Shown here in pieces: positions 1-10,715 of a stretch of DNA of 64,000 nucleotides. The position numbers and the translations under genes are program-made. Source of the DNA: Ceratothoa steindachneri (Eukaryota > Arthropoda > Malacostraca > Isopoda > Cymothoidae); contig OZ018322.1 of the NCBI GenBank assembly GCA_963969495.1, forward strand, positions 160,108,848 through 160,172,847. Reading direction: 5' to 3'. Numbering within the stretch: position 1 is the first letter of the stretch; every line of letters begins with the position of its first letter. Below the pieces are notes generated by a model. That model was not told the DNA's origin. It worked only from the letters and a program-made list of their open reading frames with translations, and ran no database searches.

Positions 1-840
1 GCGCTTATATTGCGAGGATGAGATATGTAAAGCTCGCAAGACGGGATAAGTATGATTAATCAAATTAAACAAACGACCAAGCAAAGCAAAATATAAATGC
101 TAACGCATAAACAAATGAGTGAAGCAAAGGAATTCAATATAAGGAGACCTTCAAAATTCTTTCTCTCTCTTGCTTCGTTGTAAGAAGGAAATTTTCCGGC
201 ATGTTCGTTCCGAAGAAAACCAGGATAGTTAATCAATTGTCAAATAAATTTGTGTCATCCCCCAATTACTTCACTTTTAAAATTACACAAACGGGGAAGA
301 GTTTAACTCACTGCATAGTAGAAGGTACATGAATTAGTATGGTAAGGTGATACCTCATTCATTATTTCAACTTTTAACTACGTTAGATTATCGTATATAA
401 AATTAAGGCTTATTAAAAGTCCTTTTATTTCTTTTAAAGTTATAATAACCTACGGCGCCATTTTTGAGATACTCGGGGTTCTTAAAGACCCTCCCTTTGA
501 AACCTGATATCATATAAATGACCATAAAATTACCAAAAATTAAGAATTAAAACTCAATTTAAGACTAAAAGATGTATATATGATTTAATTATCACTTAAA
601 ATCCGTTTTCTTTAGTTCCATTGATATTTTGTTAATGGTGGACTAAAACATATATATTTCGGAAAAGGTTAACTATAGGCTTTGTTCTCATTTGGAGGGT
701 GGCAGGTGTTAAGTGAAGAATAGGTGTGTTCTGAATACCTATAAATTTAATTCAATCTATATTCGAATAATGCTAAAAATATAAACCAGTTCTTAGGCAG
801 TATATTTTTTAGCAAATATTTAAAATCGCATGGTATTCTT
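1..840. other. gene-free AT-rich DNA
   Basis: I see no open frame with recognisable motifs, no RNA gene and no repeat with a second copy in the window. Confidence 0.5.
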
Positions 841-1192
841 TTGCGTTTTGTTCACAAATAAACTTTAAATGTCTACGGAGAATTTCTACGAATGTATAAA
901 ATTTTTCATTATCATAATTTTCACTATGTTCTATTCATGTTGCTAAAACAAAATATTTACTATATAAAGTGCATAAGATTTGCAATAAAATGATTTCAAA
1001 GTCAATGGTGTAGTTTTGTTTGTTTTTTCACAAATTAACTTTAAATATCTATGAAAAGTTTTCCACGAATCTATACAATTTTGCATTATCTTACTCTTCA
1101 TTATGTTCTATTCATGTTGCTAAAAAATAATCATACCATAAAAAGGGAATCAAATTTACAATAAAATGATATACAAATCCCCAAAATGCGAA
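841..1192. repeat. tandem duplication, two ~176 bp AT-rich units
   Basis: The block from 841 (cacaaataaactttaaat near 853) recurs from 1017 (cacaaattaactttaaat near 1029), 176 bases later. Both units continue through 'atgttctattcatgttgctaaaa' (split here as atgttctattcatg and ttgctaaaa) and 'caataaaatgat'. The units have diverged by substitutions and small indels. This may be a remnant of a satellite; only two units are visible. Confidence 0.7.
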
Positions 1193-2409
1193 TTTTGAAC
1201 GAAAGAATTTCAAAAGTGACTAATGAAAGTATGTGGTATCCCCTTAACCAACTGAATTGATTAGTATTTTAATGGTTTACCGCAGTATAGTAGGAGGCAC
1301 AAATGAAAACGCCCTATATCAGAAAGAATATCAGACTATAAGGAAGAACGGGAAATAAGAAAGATACCAGTGACATTTCTCTGTATAGTACTCGTAATTG
1401 TACCAATGGGATTTTCCATTTTATTTTCTTACTTTACTCTATGTATATTAACTTTAACGTGGGAGATGACAGAGCTCTCATATCGCCCCCTCTTGTATGA
1501 TTGTGCACATGACTATAACGTAAAAGGAACGTACATGCCTCAAGAGTACGCAGGTAAAACGTGTGAATCGCAGTCAGAATTAATAGTAATATGTAACAAA
1601 ATTTAACTTTTTCTTGTTATTGGGTTTAAAGTGTTCTTTCCCACCGGTTCGTATCTAAAGTGAATGAAAAAGTCTAGTATGATTCTAAAACCTTACTTTT
1701 GTAGGTAGTCGATTGGTTTTCTAAATTCGCCAATTTCAAAAGTAATGCTAAGAGGGTATTATTAGATTTTTTTTAAATGTGAATAAATAAAACGTTGTAG
1801 GCTTTAATTTTTTTCAAAGCTTAGTAGAAAATTGGAAATCTTAAAAAAAAACATTGCAATGTTGTAGAATAATATTAGTTTTAAGGAAATCATTTAAAAT
1901 ATTACAAAGTTAATTATAGATTTATAGAATTTTGTAAAATTTTAGAAAGTTTCAATAAGGTTCCATAACTTCCCGAAACTCACTCTTGGAAACTTCTAGA
2001 ACTATCCATAAATATTCTGGAGCATTACTTGAGAAATATTTATACAGAGGTTTATAGATCTGCCATCATCTCAACTCTAGCTACCATAAAGTCAACAACA
2101 TCAGTGCTCGTAATCATATTCTAGATTAATTTTGTTATATCTGCAAACATTTCATTAAAACAAGAGCAACAAAATTCTGTGTGACAGCATCTATAAGAAA
2201 GGGTAAGGCATACTCAAGCATACATGGACATGCCATTTGGGGACCAAGACTAACCATAGACACCATATTTTGCTTGTGAGCTCTAAGAAAAAATTTAGAA
2301 GACAAGAAAATTGTTTGCTGCAAACAATAAAATATTAAATATCACAAGTATTTAAGCTTTTATGTTTGTTTTTATCCCCCAAAAGTAGTAAAGCATATTG
2401 TTGTAGAAT
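1193..2409. other. gene-free AT-rich DNA
   Basis: The only open frame of note (1370-1606, 78 codons) is hydrophobic at its start and resembles nothing I know. In DNA of this composition it is compatible with chance. No other feature is visible. Confidence 0.45.
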
Positions 2410-3650
2410 TCAGGTAGTCCGAACATCACCCGGTTCTTTCAACAGTCTCCCCGACGTTAATTACCTCCTCAAGGCCTGCCCGGGACAAGGCGTCAAAGTG
2501 TTATTGGTAAATACTGCGTCCCTAAACCCAACGGGATGGCTCGCCTTAACTATTGCATGGAGAAGACGGAGGAATTTTTCAATCCTGCCTCATTCCGTCT
2601 TTCCTCCCTCTCTAAGTTGCTTCGGTCTTGCTCACCTAAGGACTGGGCCGCCAATGTTGACTTGAAGGACTGGTTCTATCACGTCCCCCTGCACCCAAAG
2701 ACCCCCTATTGGTTTGGCATCAAGTGTGGTCGTCGGACATTCCGCTTCACTCATATGTCCATTGGATTTGCCGGTGCCCGCTTCATCATGCACAGCACCC
2801 TGGGTTCCGGGATCGTCGCCTTTGCCAGATCTTTCGGAGGTCGTTTCTTTTGGTACCTGACGATGTCCTCATCCTGGGCCCTCGGGGCGTAGTCAGAAGA
2901 TGCGTCCAGGCTCTCTGTTCTGAATCCCTGCACATTAACGAGGCAAAGAGCTCCCTCTCCCCTGCTAAGTCCGTCACCTACCTGGGCGTCCGCCTAAATC
3001 TCAAGAAGCGTCGTCTTAAAATCACACCTGCGATGTTTGAGAAAACACGCCAGGCCCTCCGCTTCGCCTGCGAACACCCCGTTTCTGCCCGTTCCTAGAC
3101 TTGCTTCGCAGGTTTTCTCAACTTCCTCGTGCCCCTCCTTGGACTTCACTTCTTCTGAGGACAGATGTGTTTGGCCTAGCCATTCCACCCGGAAGACGAC
3201 AAGATTCCCCCGCTGATTTCTCTCATCACCTCCGTCTCGCGCCTCTGAGATCCCTCTCGTGCAGGACCCAGGATTGTCTTCACTGACGCCATCAATTCGG
3301 GAAATGGCATCTGGTCCGAGGGTACCGGCCTTGGGATCCCCTCCTCCCCCAGAACACTTCGATAACATCTTTGTGGCGGAATCCGTGGGAGTGTGGCTTG
3401 GCATTCTCCTCTTTCCTAGGGCCCGCCTACTCAGGGACAACCTGGAAGTCATTTTAACACCCTCTGAGGTAAGTTCCTCCTCCAGCTGTTTCGCCGACTT
3501 CCGCCTAGTTTCCTCATTAGCCTCTCTAGAAGCTTCCGTGCCTGGTCCAGAAACCTCGCTTTCCTCCGTTCTGCAAACAACCGCGCTGATACCGCCTCCA
3601 GACTTTTCGAGGCAATTCCTCCAATTTTAGCCTGGCTCACACCGACTTCC
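2410..3650 (+). pseudogene. DIRS-like retroelement fragment: reverse transcriptase and start of RNase H
   Basis: This is a broken pol fragment of the same family as the better copy at 53540-55119 (minus). The start (2436-2525) encodes PGSFNSLPDVNYLLKAC, matching GSYDSVTPVSHLQKA of that copy. Next come the RT palm motifs DLKDWFYHVPLHPK (about 2658-2700) and FRFTHMSIGF (about 2740-2770). A frameshift near 2790-2830 follows, then the catalytic region, which reads VPDD instead of Y-x-DD at 2853-2864. The RT end and thumb lie at 2865-3098 (SVTYLGVRLNLKKRRLKIT). An in-frame stop follows CEHPVSARS at 3098. The RNase H start (IVFTDAINSGNGIW) lies at about 3270-3312, then a further stop. The element is non-functional. 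The family is uncertain: motif style suggests DIRS or a related lineage, but no tyrosine recombinase was found. Confidence 0.7.
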
Positions 3651-3659
3651 ACTTCTGGG

Positions 3660-3669
3660 TATATATAAA
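3660..3669 (+). promoter_or_regulatory. TATA-like box after the RNase H remnant
   Basis: The sequence tatatataaagg lies just downstream of the RT/RNase H fragment. The related minus-strand copy has ctatataagg (53564-53573) at the corresponding place. A promoter in the terminal repeat of this retroelement family is a reasonable inference. Confidence 0.35.
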
Positions 3670-3774
3670 GGTCGTCTTCGCTGGATGGTCAATCTCGTAA
3701 CGTTGCTAGATCCCTTCAAGATACCGAGGTCCAAAAGCTGAAGGATGACCCGGAGTTTGGAGGGAGAGGACGCT

Positions 3775-5433
3775 ACCCTGCGTCGATAATGTTTGTCCAA
3801 GAACACTTTGAGGCCTTGTACCGGCAGGCCTTGAGGAGGTGATTAATGTCGCGGAGGCTGTTGAAAGAACCGGGAGCTTGAAGGTCGAGATGGGCGTCTG
3901 TTTGGGCCCGGCGGCTTTCAAATTCCTGGGTGTCAAGTCCCGGGCTCACGAAGTACTTATCGCGTTCGGCGGGGTCCCGTTGTTCCTCGCGATCCCTTTT
4001 CCCGTTGCTGTTCTCCTCCTGTTGGTTATCCTCGTTCTGCTGGTTGTCGCGCTCGTTGTCCATAATAACCAGGGGCAGCCAAAGATGTCCAGGACGACGT
4101 TGCCGTGATCCGAAGCGTGGGAAAGGCTAGGCCGGGTTAAGGGAGACATGGGGATCTTCAATTACCCGAGCCGCGAGTTCTGTAGCCGCCACATCGTTGT
4201 AGTTTCTAATCTCGTCGCGGGGCGAGCCAAGTACGATGTTGAAATTATCCTCGTCCCGAATAGTCATCAGAGCTGTAGGCGAGTCTTGGATAAGAAAAAC
4301 AGGAGTCCCGAAGGGGGAACCTAAGAGGACCAAGGCTTTAGGGTCCGAAACGGTCGAGAGCGGTGAGGTGAGGGGCCGAAACGGCAAGAGATCAACCCAA
4401 TCGCGAAGACCTGGAGGAGAGAGGGGAGAAATGCGGTCCCGAAGAGGAAACAAGTGAATCTCGGAGGATGCCTCACTGGAGGAAAGAGAGAAGGGTGCAT
4501 CGGTCCACGTCAGAAGAAAGGAGGCGTCAGAATCCCAGGAAAGTGACCGAAATTCCTCATAAGTGGATGATCTTGGATCGGCCGGGGGGTTCTGGTCACG
4601 CATCATCCGGGCAATACGCAGGCGCCAAGTGCCTGACAGGTTATCGGCGGCCTCTTGGAGGAACTGTTGGGCGCGTACCAGGCCTTTCTCGTGATGACGT
4701 TTCGCTTCGACCACCCATTTGGGCAGAGAAGCCTCAAGATCCATAGCGGGGGGCGGACGGGTGTTCTGATGATCTTAACGCGGGGACAAGTGAGAGTGGA
4801 TTCACTAATCAAGATACTAGAGGAGACGGCGGCTTGTTTGAGTGAGTGGCGGAGGGCCACTTCACAGACCGTGTGGTAGAAACGAAGGCGATTTTGAATC
4901 CTGATGAATTCCTCCCTGTTGAACTGCGAACTGAACTCTTACCTTGAAAATGGAGGGTTGTATGTTGTCTATAAAAGTTTCGATGACGACCTTCCAATGA
5001 ACTCCTTGGAAAGCCGCGTGGTCAGAGGGTCGCAAGTGAGTTGAGTTGACGTTAGAAGTGGCCGGTCTCTGCGTAGATCTAGGAGTTTCCGGGATAGCCT
5101 GCAAGGTTGATACCGGGAAGGCTGAAGATGATGGAGGGACCTCGTTGTAGGTCAGCGAGGTATTAGCAGCCTGATTCTTAGGAGTAAGCCTGTTGATGCT
5201 GGTGCCGAGGTCCACATCCGATGCTTCTGAAAGACCCCTATCCAGGGACAGCAACGAGATTCCAAAGTAACAAATCCTTCTGAATCTTGGGTTTCTTGAG
5301 CGTGTTTTGTATTAGTAGAGAGAAAGTCATTACTTTCTGTCTGGAGGTTCATGCCAGGTAAACCGCATGGTTGTCTGGAAGATCTAGCAGGAAGAAGATG
5401 AGCGGAGCCGAAGAGAAGCGAAGTGCCGGCCAC
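3775..5433 (-). pseudogene. DIRS-like retroelement fragment: gag-like ORF and start of pol
   Basis: Reading down the minus strand, a gag-like region runs from about 5433 to 4127 in at least three frames (5433-5152, 5254-4862, 4744-4127), so it carries frameshifts. The longest open piece (4744-4127, 205 codons) starts MDLEASLPKWVVEAKRHHEK and has no domain I can name. A second frame (4063-3773) begins with a charged D/N/Q/R-rich stretch, then SPGLDTQEFESRR and GSFNSLRDINHLLKAC. This is the same layout as the N-terminus of the pol ORF at 55119-53920. The fragment stops just before the RT core. Its pol-start segment (3785-3885) is the inverted counterpart of 2436-2525, so the two pieces are opposed copies or an inverted rearrangement. 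Confidence 0.6.
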
Positions 5434-5434
5434 G

Positions 5435-5471
5435 AAAATCCCTACGCACTCGAAGTGTGCGTAGGGATTTT
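5435..5471. repeat. perfect 15-bp inverted repeat (hairpin)
   Basis: aaaatccctacgcac (5435-5449) pairs exactly with gtgcgtagggatttt (5457-5471) across a 7-base loop. It lies just upstream (minus strand) of the gag-like frame. Confidence 0.8.
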
Positions 5472-5479
5472 AAATCACG

Positions 5480-6689
5480 AAAGTGAATTAAACGTTTGCC
5501 GTTATTGATACTATTTAAGTAGGCTTTGGTGGTTGGAGGATTTAAAAATAATCTTTTAATCCTTTGCAAGTAAAAATAGATATTCATAGAATAATATAGA
5601 GGAAATTTAGTTAGAATAGTTTACTAAATGAATGAAATTGAAAAAGCAACTATAAATCGTCTTAGTCGTATTAGGCTCAATAAGTACAATAATTACCTGA
5701 GTATATATGGAAGACGACTATGAGATGAGTCTCAACCTTATGATGCTCAATACCTATTACAATAATTAGCCAAGAGGGATCGGAAGAAGATCACAAGGTG
5801 AGTCACTCCGTCGGAGAGCGTTACACCTCTTGGACAATGATTTTATGGAGAAGAGCAAGAGTAGAGGTACTCAGAGGGGGAGAGGTATTCTTCGAGGAAG
5901 CGGAGTAGAACGCGATATTCCTGACTTAGTAGTCGCAGTTCCGAATATGGATTCTTGCTACGAGACAGAATAGCACCGGGAGTTTTCGCTCGAAGATTGC
6001 GCGTCGTCGATGAATGATTCCAAAGACTTCTTATTTTGCCGCGTGAATACCTTCTGTATGGCGTGGGCTTGCCTACTTGGAAGGAACGTGGGAACAGCTC
6101 GCGACCCGAAAGCACTAAGACTATTTAGAAGATTATTCTTGGGATGGAGAATATATACTACTAAGGCGGAAGTTCCAATGTTTGCCGACGGAAGCTGTAT
6201 CGGTTCGGTCCCACATCGTTGCTTGTGGGAATCGGCAGTGAGGGTCGTAATACCATAAACGGGACGTGGTTCTCGCGCGTTATCGCTCCGGAAGTTTGCC
6301 GAAAGTCTGGAAACAGGGCTCCTTCGCTTAAAATCCCTCTCTCTTGACTCGATCTCACACGCTCGCTCTCTCTCTCCCTCATTTTCTGACAAATATTTTT
6401 AATTTTACAGGATGGTGTAGAAGAGAAAGAAGAGCCAGAAATTCTGCAATTCCCAGGATTTGGCGTGAACCTACTGACCATTCAAGTAATTGCTGCTTCT
6501 CCATGGTGAACTCTTTCAAACGTCGAAATAGGCAAATTCTGTCAGCTATTAAATATCATGATCTACTATTCTCTCTTTCACCACTACAACACAGTAATGA
6601 TATTTCACTACCTTCCCCTCCATAAAGGAATACACCATCCAAACAAAGGAAAGTAGAAGTTACAAAGATCAGTGAGGATGTAAATAAAT
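5480..6689. other. gene-free spacer
   Basis: Short open frames occur on both strands (for example 5843-6480 minus) but none shows a domain, codon pattern or homologous copy in the window. A short imperfect direct repeat lies at 5670-5770 (gctcaataagtacaataatta / gctcaatacctattacaataatta). Confidence 0.4.
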
Positions 6690-7512
6690 CCATACTAACC
6701 AAATCAAAGTTTTAGGCTTATCAAATTCAAAGGCTGTGCTTTTGATTTACATGCTAAAAGATTTGAATTTTCCTGAGGAATATTTGCAAGTGATAAGCGA
6801 TGGAATTGGAATTATATGTAATACAGATGTTTAGAATCTCTTCATTGACGGCTCCTGAAAAAGTATTAAAGCTGTACTTCACTATAATTGGAAAAGGTAT
6901 ATATCCCTTCACTATGCTAATTCAGTATGTCAAGGACAACTAAAACAGTGTCAAGCTCTTGCTAAAAACTTTGAATTTTAACGAGTGTTGCTGGGAAGTG
7001 ATTGGAAACTTCAAAATGGCAGCATTTTTGCTGGTTCTTCATTGAATTCTTAACAAGTTTCCTTGTCATATCTGTCTTTGCGAATTAGGGATATCACAAC
7101 ATATTACCAAAATAAGCACCAGCCACAAGGGACTGAGTTCTCTGTTGGAGGGTATAATGTCTAATATGAACAATTGATACAGCCTCAAATGGTTCTGTTC
7201 CCTCCACGGCATTTAAAACTCGGGGCCATGGAATAGTTTTTTAGAGCTCTTATCAAGGAGTCTGCATCGTTCAAATGCCTCAAAGTTTATTTCTCTGAGA
7301 CACCGAGGAAATCTAATGTCTTTGTTGTACCACAAATAACGAAAATCATACTTTTAAAAATTTTCTGAAAATTTACTATAAAGGAAAAAGAAACCTGGAT
7401 CAGGGTTGTTTCGGTGAATACGAGCTTTTTGGGCAACCACAAGACTAGTAATTATGTAAAACTGGTTGGGGAATTAGAGAAAACCTATTGCTTAATGGAC
7501 AGCAAGTGGGCG
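6690..7512 (+). pseudogene. decayed copy of a widespread arthropod multicopy (repeat-type) protein
   Basis: No long open frame remains, but one reading carries a string of motifs that I recognise from a large family of uncharacterised, highly repeated arthropod and cnidarian proteins. They are GTEFSVGGYNV (about 7130-7162), LFPPRHLKLGAME followed by a stop (about 7197-7234), FFRALIKESASFKCLKVYF, then VFVVPQI (about 7320-7340). A downstream stretch reads EKETWIRVVSVNTSFLGNH (about 7386-7442), then YVKLVGELEKTY. The order matches the family: WPQRTEFSVG, then PPLHIKLGLMKQF, then GPQI, then FLGNH. Several in-frame stops mean it is dead. The function of the family is unknown to me. The right edge abuts the truncated Gypsy RT at about 7515. 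Confidence 0.55.
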
Positions 7513-7519
7513 GAAGGGG

Positions 7520-8500
7520 CATGCAGGTGATAGCCTACACCTTTTTTGGCTGGGGTGCCATTTGATTTTCACCAATGTGGAAACCAATATATTTAATGGT
7601 AGCGTAGGCAAAATGGCACTTGCTAGTACCGGTAGTTAGGCCGTGTTTATGAAGCCTACGAAGGAGGGAGCGTAGAGAGACTAGATGTTGGTCTCATGTG
7701 CGGGTAGCCACGTAAACGTTATCAAAGTAAAACGAAACCATATTCAGCCCTTCCAGTTTTCGGTGCATCATGCGTTTATAGTTACTACATGCAGTAACTA
7801 ATCCAAACGGAATACACCTAAACTGCATAAGGCCTTTTTCTGTCGGGGATGCGGTGTATTTCTGTGCACTAGCTTTAAAGGAGTTTTGATAGTAGGCCTT
7901 ACCCAAGTCTATCTCCGAAATAAACTTAGCCTCTTCAAATAGATGTAGGCTCTGATATATCAAAGGGATAGGTTTAGCGTCGAAGAGCTTTACGGTATTC
8001 AGTTTCCGAAAGTCTACGCATATGCGGAAAGACTGGTCCGGCTTCCAGATCATAAAAATGGAGGAGCAATAATCCGACGTGGAGTGTTTAATGGTTCCCA
8101 ATTTTAGCAGGTTTTCTACTTTTGAGTTAAAAGCTGAACGCAAGTGAACGGGCAAGGGGTATGGTTTATGGCGGATAGGCTCCTGGATGGTTAGGGTTAT
8201 ATCATGCTCAAAATAGATAGAGCAGCCTGGCTTCTCGGAGATTACATCAGGGAATTCGGTCAACAAAATAGCCAATTGCGTCTTGTGAGAAGGTCCCAGT
8301 TGTGAATCTAAGTCGAGTTCCATAGCGGAGCTCTCAAGGGAACCGGTGAGCGAAGAGAGAGGGTAGTTGTTGTCAGAGTCAACACATATGGTTTGCATTA
8401 ATTTAAGTTGCTCAGAGGAATAAGAGGCTTCCATTACGGCCCCTTCGTTAAGGGTAATTGTATTATTTATGCAGGCCCGGTGGTGGTATTGCTTAAGCAA
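7520..8500 (-). pseudogene. Ty3/Gypsy reverse transcriptase with degenerate catalytic site
   Basis: The open part (8500-7694, 268 codons) starts with a linker containing DNNYPLSSLTGSLESSAMEL, also present in the other two Gypsy copies at 55171-55503 and about 30870-30960. It continues into RT: DVISEKPGCSIYFEHDI, then SSIFMIWKPDQSFRICVDFR (motif 2-3), SEIDLGKAYYQ (motif A, D kept), RCIPFGLVTA (motif B) and YFDN instead of YxDD (motif C, 7718-7729). After a stop, the thumb continues to about 7520 (IKYIGFHIGENQMAPQPKKV). The second catalytic Asp is Asn, so the enzyme would be inactive. The frame begins right after the integrase C-terminal sequence with only a small frameshift. Confidence 0.8.
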
Positions 8501-8509
8501 TATTCACAT

Positions 8510-8769
8510 GACATAGTTTGTTACCTGAGTGGGTCTGTATAAAGTGATCCACGTGGCCACGCGCTTCTAGGATTGGGTAGGGGCCTTTCTATTGGAACAA
8601 GAGCTTATTTGTTTCTGTTGGTAGGAGGAACAGCACCCCGTCATCGGGCTTGAATCGCCTTTGTTTTGACCTAACTTCAAAAGAGGTCCTATACTTTTCC
8701 AGGTTTAGGTCCATATTTTTATATTCTATATCGGCGCATGCTTCCAGGCAGTTCCTAAGGTGTAACAAT
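8510..8769 (-). pseudogene. Gypsy integrase C-terminal (GPY/F-type) module
   Basis: Conceptual translation of the minus strand gives NLEKYRTSFEVRSKQRRFK, then GVLFLLPTETNKLLFQ, a stop, and KGPYPILEARGHVDHFIQ, ending near CHVN. The LLP-x6-KLL-x-KGPYP pattern is the GPY/F module found at the C-terminus of Ty3/Gypsy integrases. It is immediately followed, on the same strand, by the RT linker. The homologous stretch of the other minus copy is at 55540-55760. Confidence 0.7.
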
Positions 8770-8774
8770 TAGTA
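8770..8774. repeat. target-site duplication TAGTA (left) of the solo LTR
   Basis: TAGTA at 8770-8774 is repeated exactly at 9919-9923 on the other side of the LTR. A 5-bp duplication is typical of Ty3/Gypsy integration. Confidence 0.8.
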
Positions 8775-9918
8775 TGTAATAGAATGATCTGAGGCCGCTT
8801 AAATTTAGTCACTATCCCTTTTTTGTTAGAACACATGGCTACCCACGTGCATCTGCGATGAGAATCAAGGCGCGCTATCGCCACCTGAGTCAATATTTAA
8901 CCAAGGAAGTTCATCCCTTCCCCCGGGTCGCCCCATACGTTGAGCTCGCCAGATTAAGTTAGGCTTTCGGGCAGATAAGGTATTTTCTCAGGCGCGAGGA
9001 GCATTTCCCCGAGCCTCCCACTCGATTGTCCCCTACGACAAGGAGATGGTCCCGGGTACTTATACAAGAGCATTTCTCAATAAGATCAGATCAGATCCAG
9101 ATTATCTTCGCGAGACATCACGCCAATCCGGTCTCACCTTGTGCACCAGGGGCCCTCTACATCACGATCCACCATTATTGTCCAGAAGAGGACAATATCC
9201 CTTGAGTGCCAAGGTTCGAGCCTTCAAGACGCCAAGTCCACAAGGCCCCCCCTGTTGTTCAGAAGGAGAACAACGTTAGAACAGCCATTGTTCTTTGTGC
9301 TCATAGGCAAGAGACGGTTCTCACCCCCCCCCCTGTTGTTCAAAAGAGAACAACGTTAGAACAGACATTGTTCTTCATGCGCGTTCGTCAAGCAACGGTT
9401 CTTCTTCCTTAGACGTCACGTCAGGATAATTTAATCCCCCCTCCTTTAGCTGGAACTCGCCAGCGGACCGAAGAGTTCTTCACGTCGCCTTCCTCTGCAC
9501 AACAACTGGTAATTACGTAAGCCGAGCATTTCCTTTAATTATCTAACCTTTCCTCAACCCTACCCTGTGCTTTAAATGGTGTAGCGAACCATTCCACTCC
9601 CTTTAATTTTTATTTGTTTACCTTTCTAAATCTCTCCTAATCTTAATCCTCGGATTAGTCAGATATTCCCACGACCCTTTCCATTCTCCGTTTATATAAA
9701 CATTTTCTTTTGTGTGTTGTTGATAGTTTAATTAATGAAACTTTATTTTATTAATGATAGCCATATTATTATCCTTGAGCCCAGTTCCACTTCTTAAGCA
9801 TATTGAAGATAAATAACCTCGGTCAATCAGATTTACCACGCACTCGAAATATATATATGAATCATTCCCTCAACGAATAGTTATATATGGTATATCGTCG
9901 AGAGACTATTCTACGACA
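8775..9918 (+). mobile_element. solo LTR of Gypsy family A
   Basis: It aligns end to end with the family A LTRs at 27971-29114 and 32197-33335. It starts tgtaatagaa, shares the block around cacgtgcatc, and ends ctacgaca. Its length (1144 bases) equals the 5' LTR of the complete-ended element, and it is flanked by a perfect TAGTA duplication. No internal sequence remains, so LTR-LTR recombination is likely. It is inserted in the integrase part of an older Gypsy element of opposite orientation. Divergence from the 27971 copy is visibly greater than that between the two LTRs of element A, so it is older. Confidence 0.9.
9278..9294. promoter_or_regulatory. LTR palindrome AGAACA-N5-TGTTCT (first of two)
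   Basis: agaaca gccat tgttct. A second copy is at 9358-9374 (agaaca gacat tgttct), 80 bases on. The same pair occurs in every family A LTR of the window. Confidence 0.7.
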
Positions 9919-9923
9919 TAGTA

Positions 9924-10330
9924 ATACGATGATTTTAGCTGCTTATCCAGTCAGGGATTGAAAAAATCTTCCTTTAATATGCTCATCGAGCCTTTAACGT
10001 TTCAGCCATACAAAAGTTAGAAGGGGGCAAATCCTAAAGTTCTGTGGGGGATTTCTTGGCATGAAAATAGGGCAAATCCTAAAGTCCTATGGGGGATTTC
10101 TTGGAAGGAAACAGGGCAACCAGCAGGTACCGATGCCATTCCCAGGGCTTGTCATGGCATAACCTTTTCAAAATGGTCTTCTGAAGAAGGACAGATGATA
10201 TTCACCCTTTAGCTGTAGTCTTTTAACAAATGTCACAACACCTGCAAAACTCTGCAATTTCTTTGCCAGCAGCGGGCCAATACTGGGGAATAAGACAGAC
10301 CTAAGGGCACGGAGAGCGCAGTTTCTTTTA
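9924..10330 (-). pseudogene. Gypsy integrase remnant: zinc-binding (H2C2) end and post-core segment
   Basis: At about 10300-10190 the minus strand reads YWPAAGKEIAEFCRCCDIC followed by a stop and KTTAKG, the end of an H2C2 integrase zinc finger. The catalytic core that should follow is largely missing. At 10125-10010 there is GFAPF, a stop and LLYG, matching GFAPFELLYGRN in the 55847-56116 copy. A tandem duplication (10026-10125) repeats this segment. The rest runs to the solo LTR junction at 9923. Confidence 0.65.
10026..10125. repeat. ~50-bp tandem duplication inside the integrase remnant
   Basis: gggcaaatcctaaagt followed by gggggatttcttgg occurs twice in a row, about 50 bases apart. Only a few differences separate the units. 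Confidence 0.75.
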
Positions 10331-10449
10331 GCACCTGGGCTCTCGTGATAACGTGTTGTGCGATCGGGCTAGGGAAGAACTGCGTCTCTGACCGATCAAC
10401 ACAGTGCAGAACTTAATGGAGGCTGCTATCACTTCGGCCCAACCAGTAA

Positions 10450-10700
10450 AATATTTACAATCGAGATAGAAACCGACCAGAACCGATTTGCAAGTCCCAA
10501 GTAGTCATGGACTACTGCGAATTTATCGTGGTCGGAACTCACTGAAGGAGGCAACTTTTCTGAGACGACAATACAAGTGCAACCGGTTTTTCTTAAGAAG
10601 GTTGAGACTCTGCAACCATTAACAGTTATGTTTTCAAATTCAAGCCCAACGGGAGAGATGTTTTGAACAAGAGAATAAATTGCTGTCCCGAGAGACTACT
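10450..10700 (-). pseudogene. Gypsy protease remnant
   Basis: The minus strand encodes VGLEFENITVNGCRVSTFL, then KTGCTCIVVSEKL and HDKFAVVHDYLGLANRF. The family motif is RDTGCTCIVVS (retropepsin D-T-G active site). Here the Asp is read as Lys in KTG, which would abolish catalysis. The same block, with DTG intact, occurs at 25200-25330 (+), 30300-30420 (+) and 56950-57100 (-). It joins the gag end at 12846 across the LINE insertion. Confidence 0.75.
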
Positions 10701-10715
10701 TGTTGGGGAAGTTAT

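Noticed and set aside
9278..9374. Glucocorticoid-response elements in the LTR
   Set aside because: Half-sites fit but the spacer is 5 bases instead of 3 in all eight copies, so I report the palindrome without naming a receptor.
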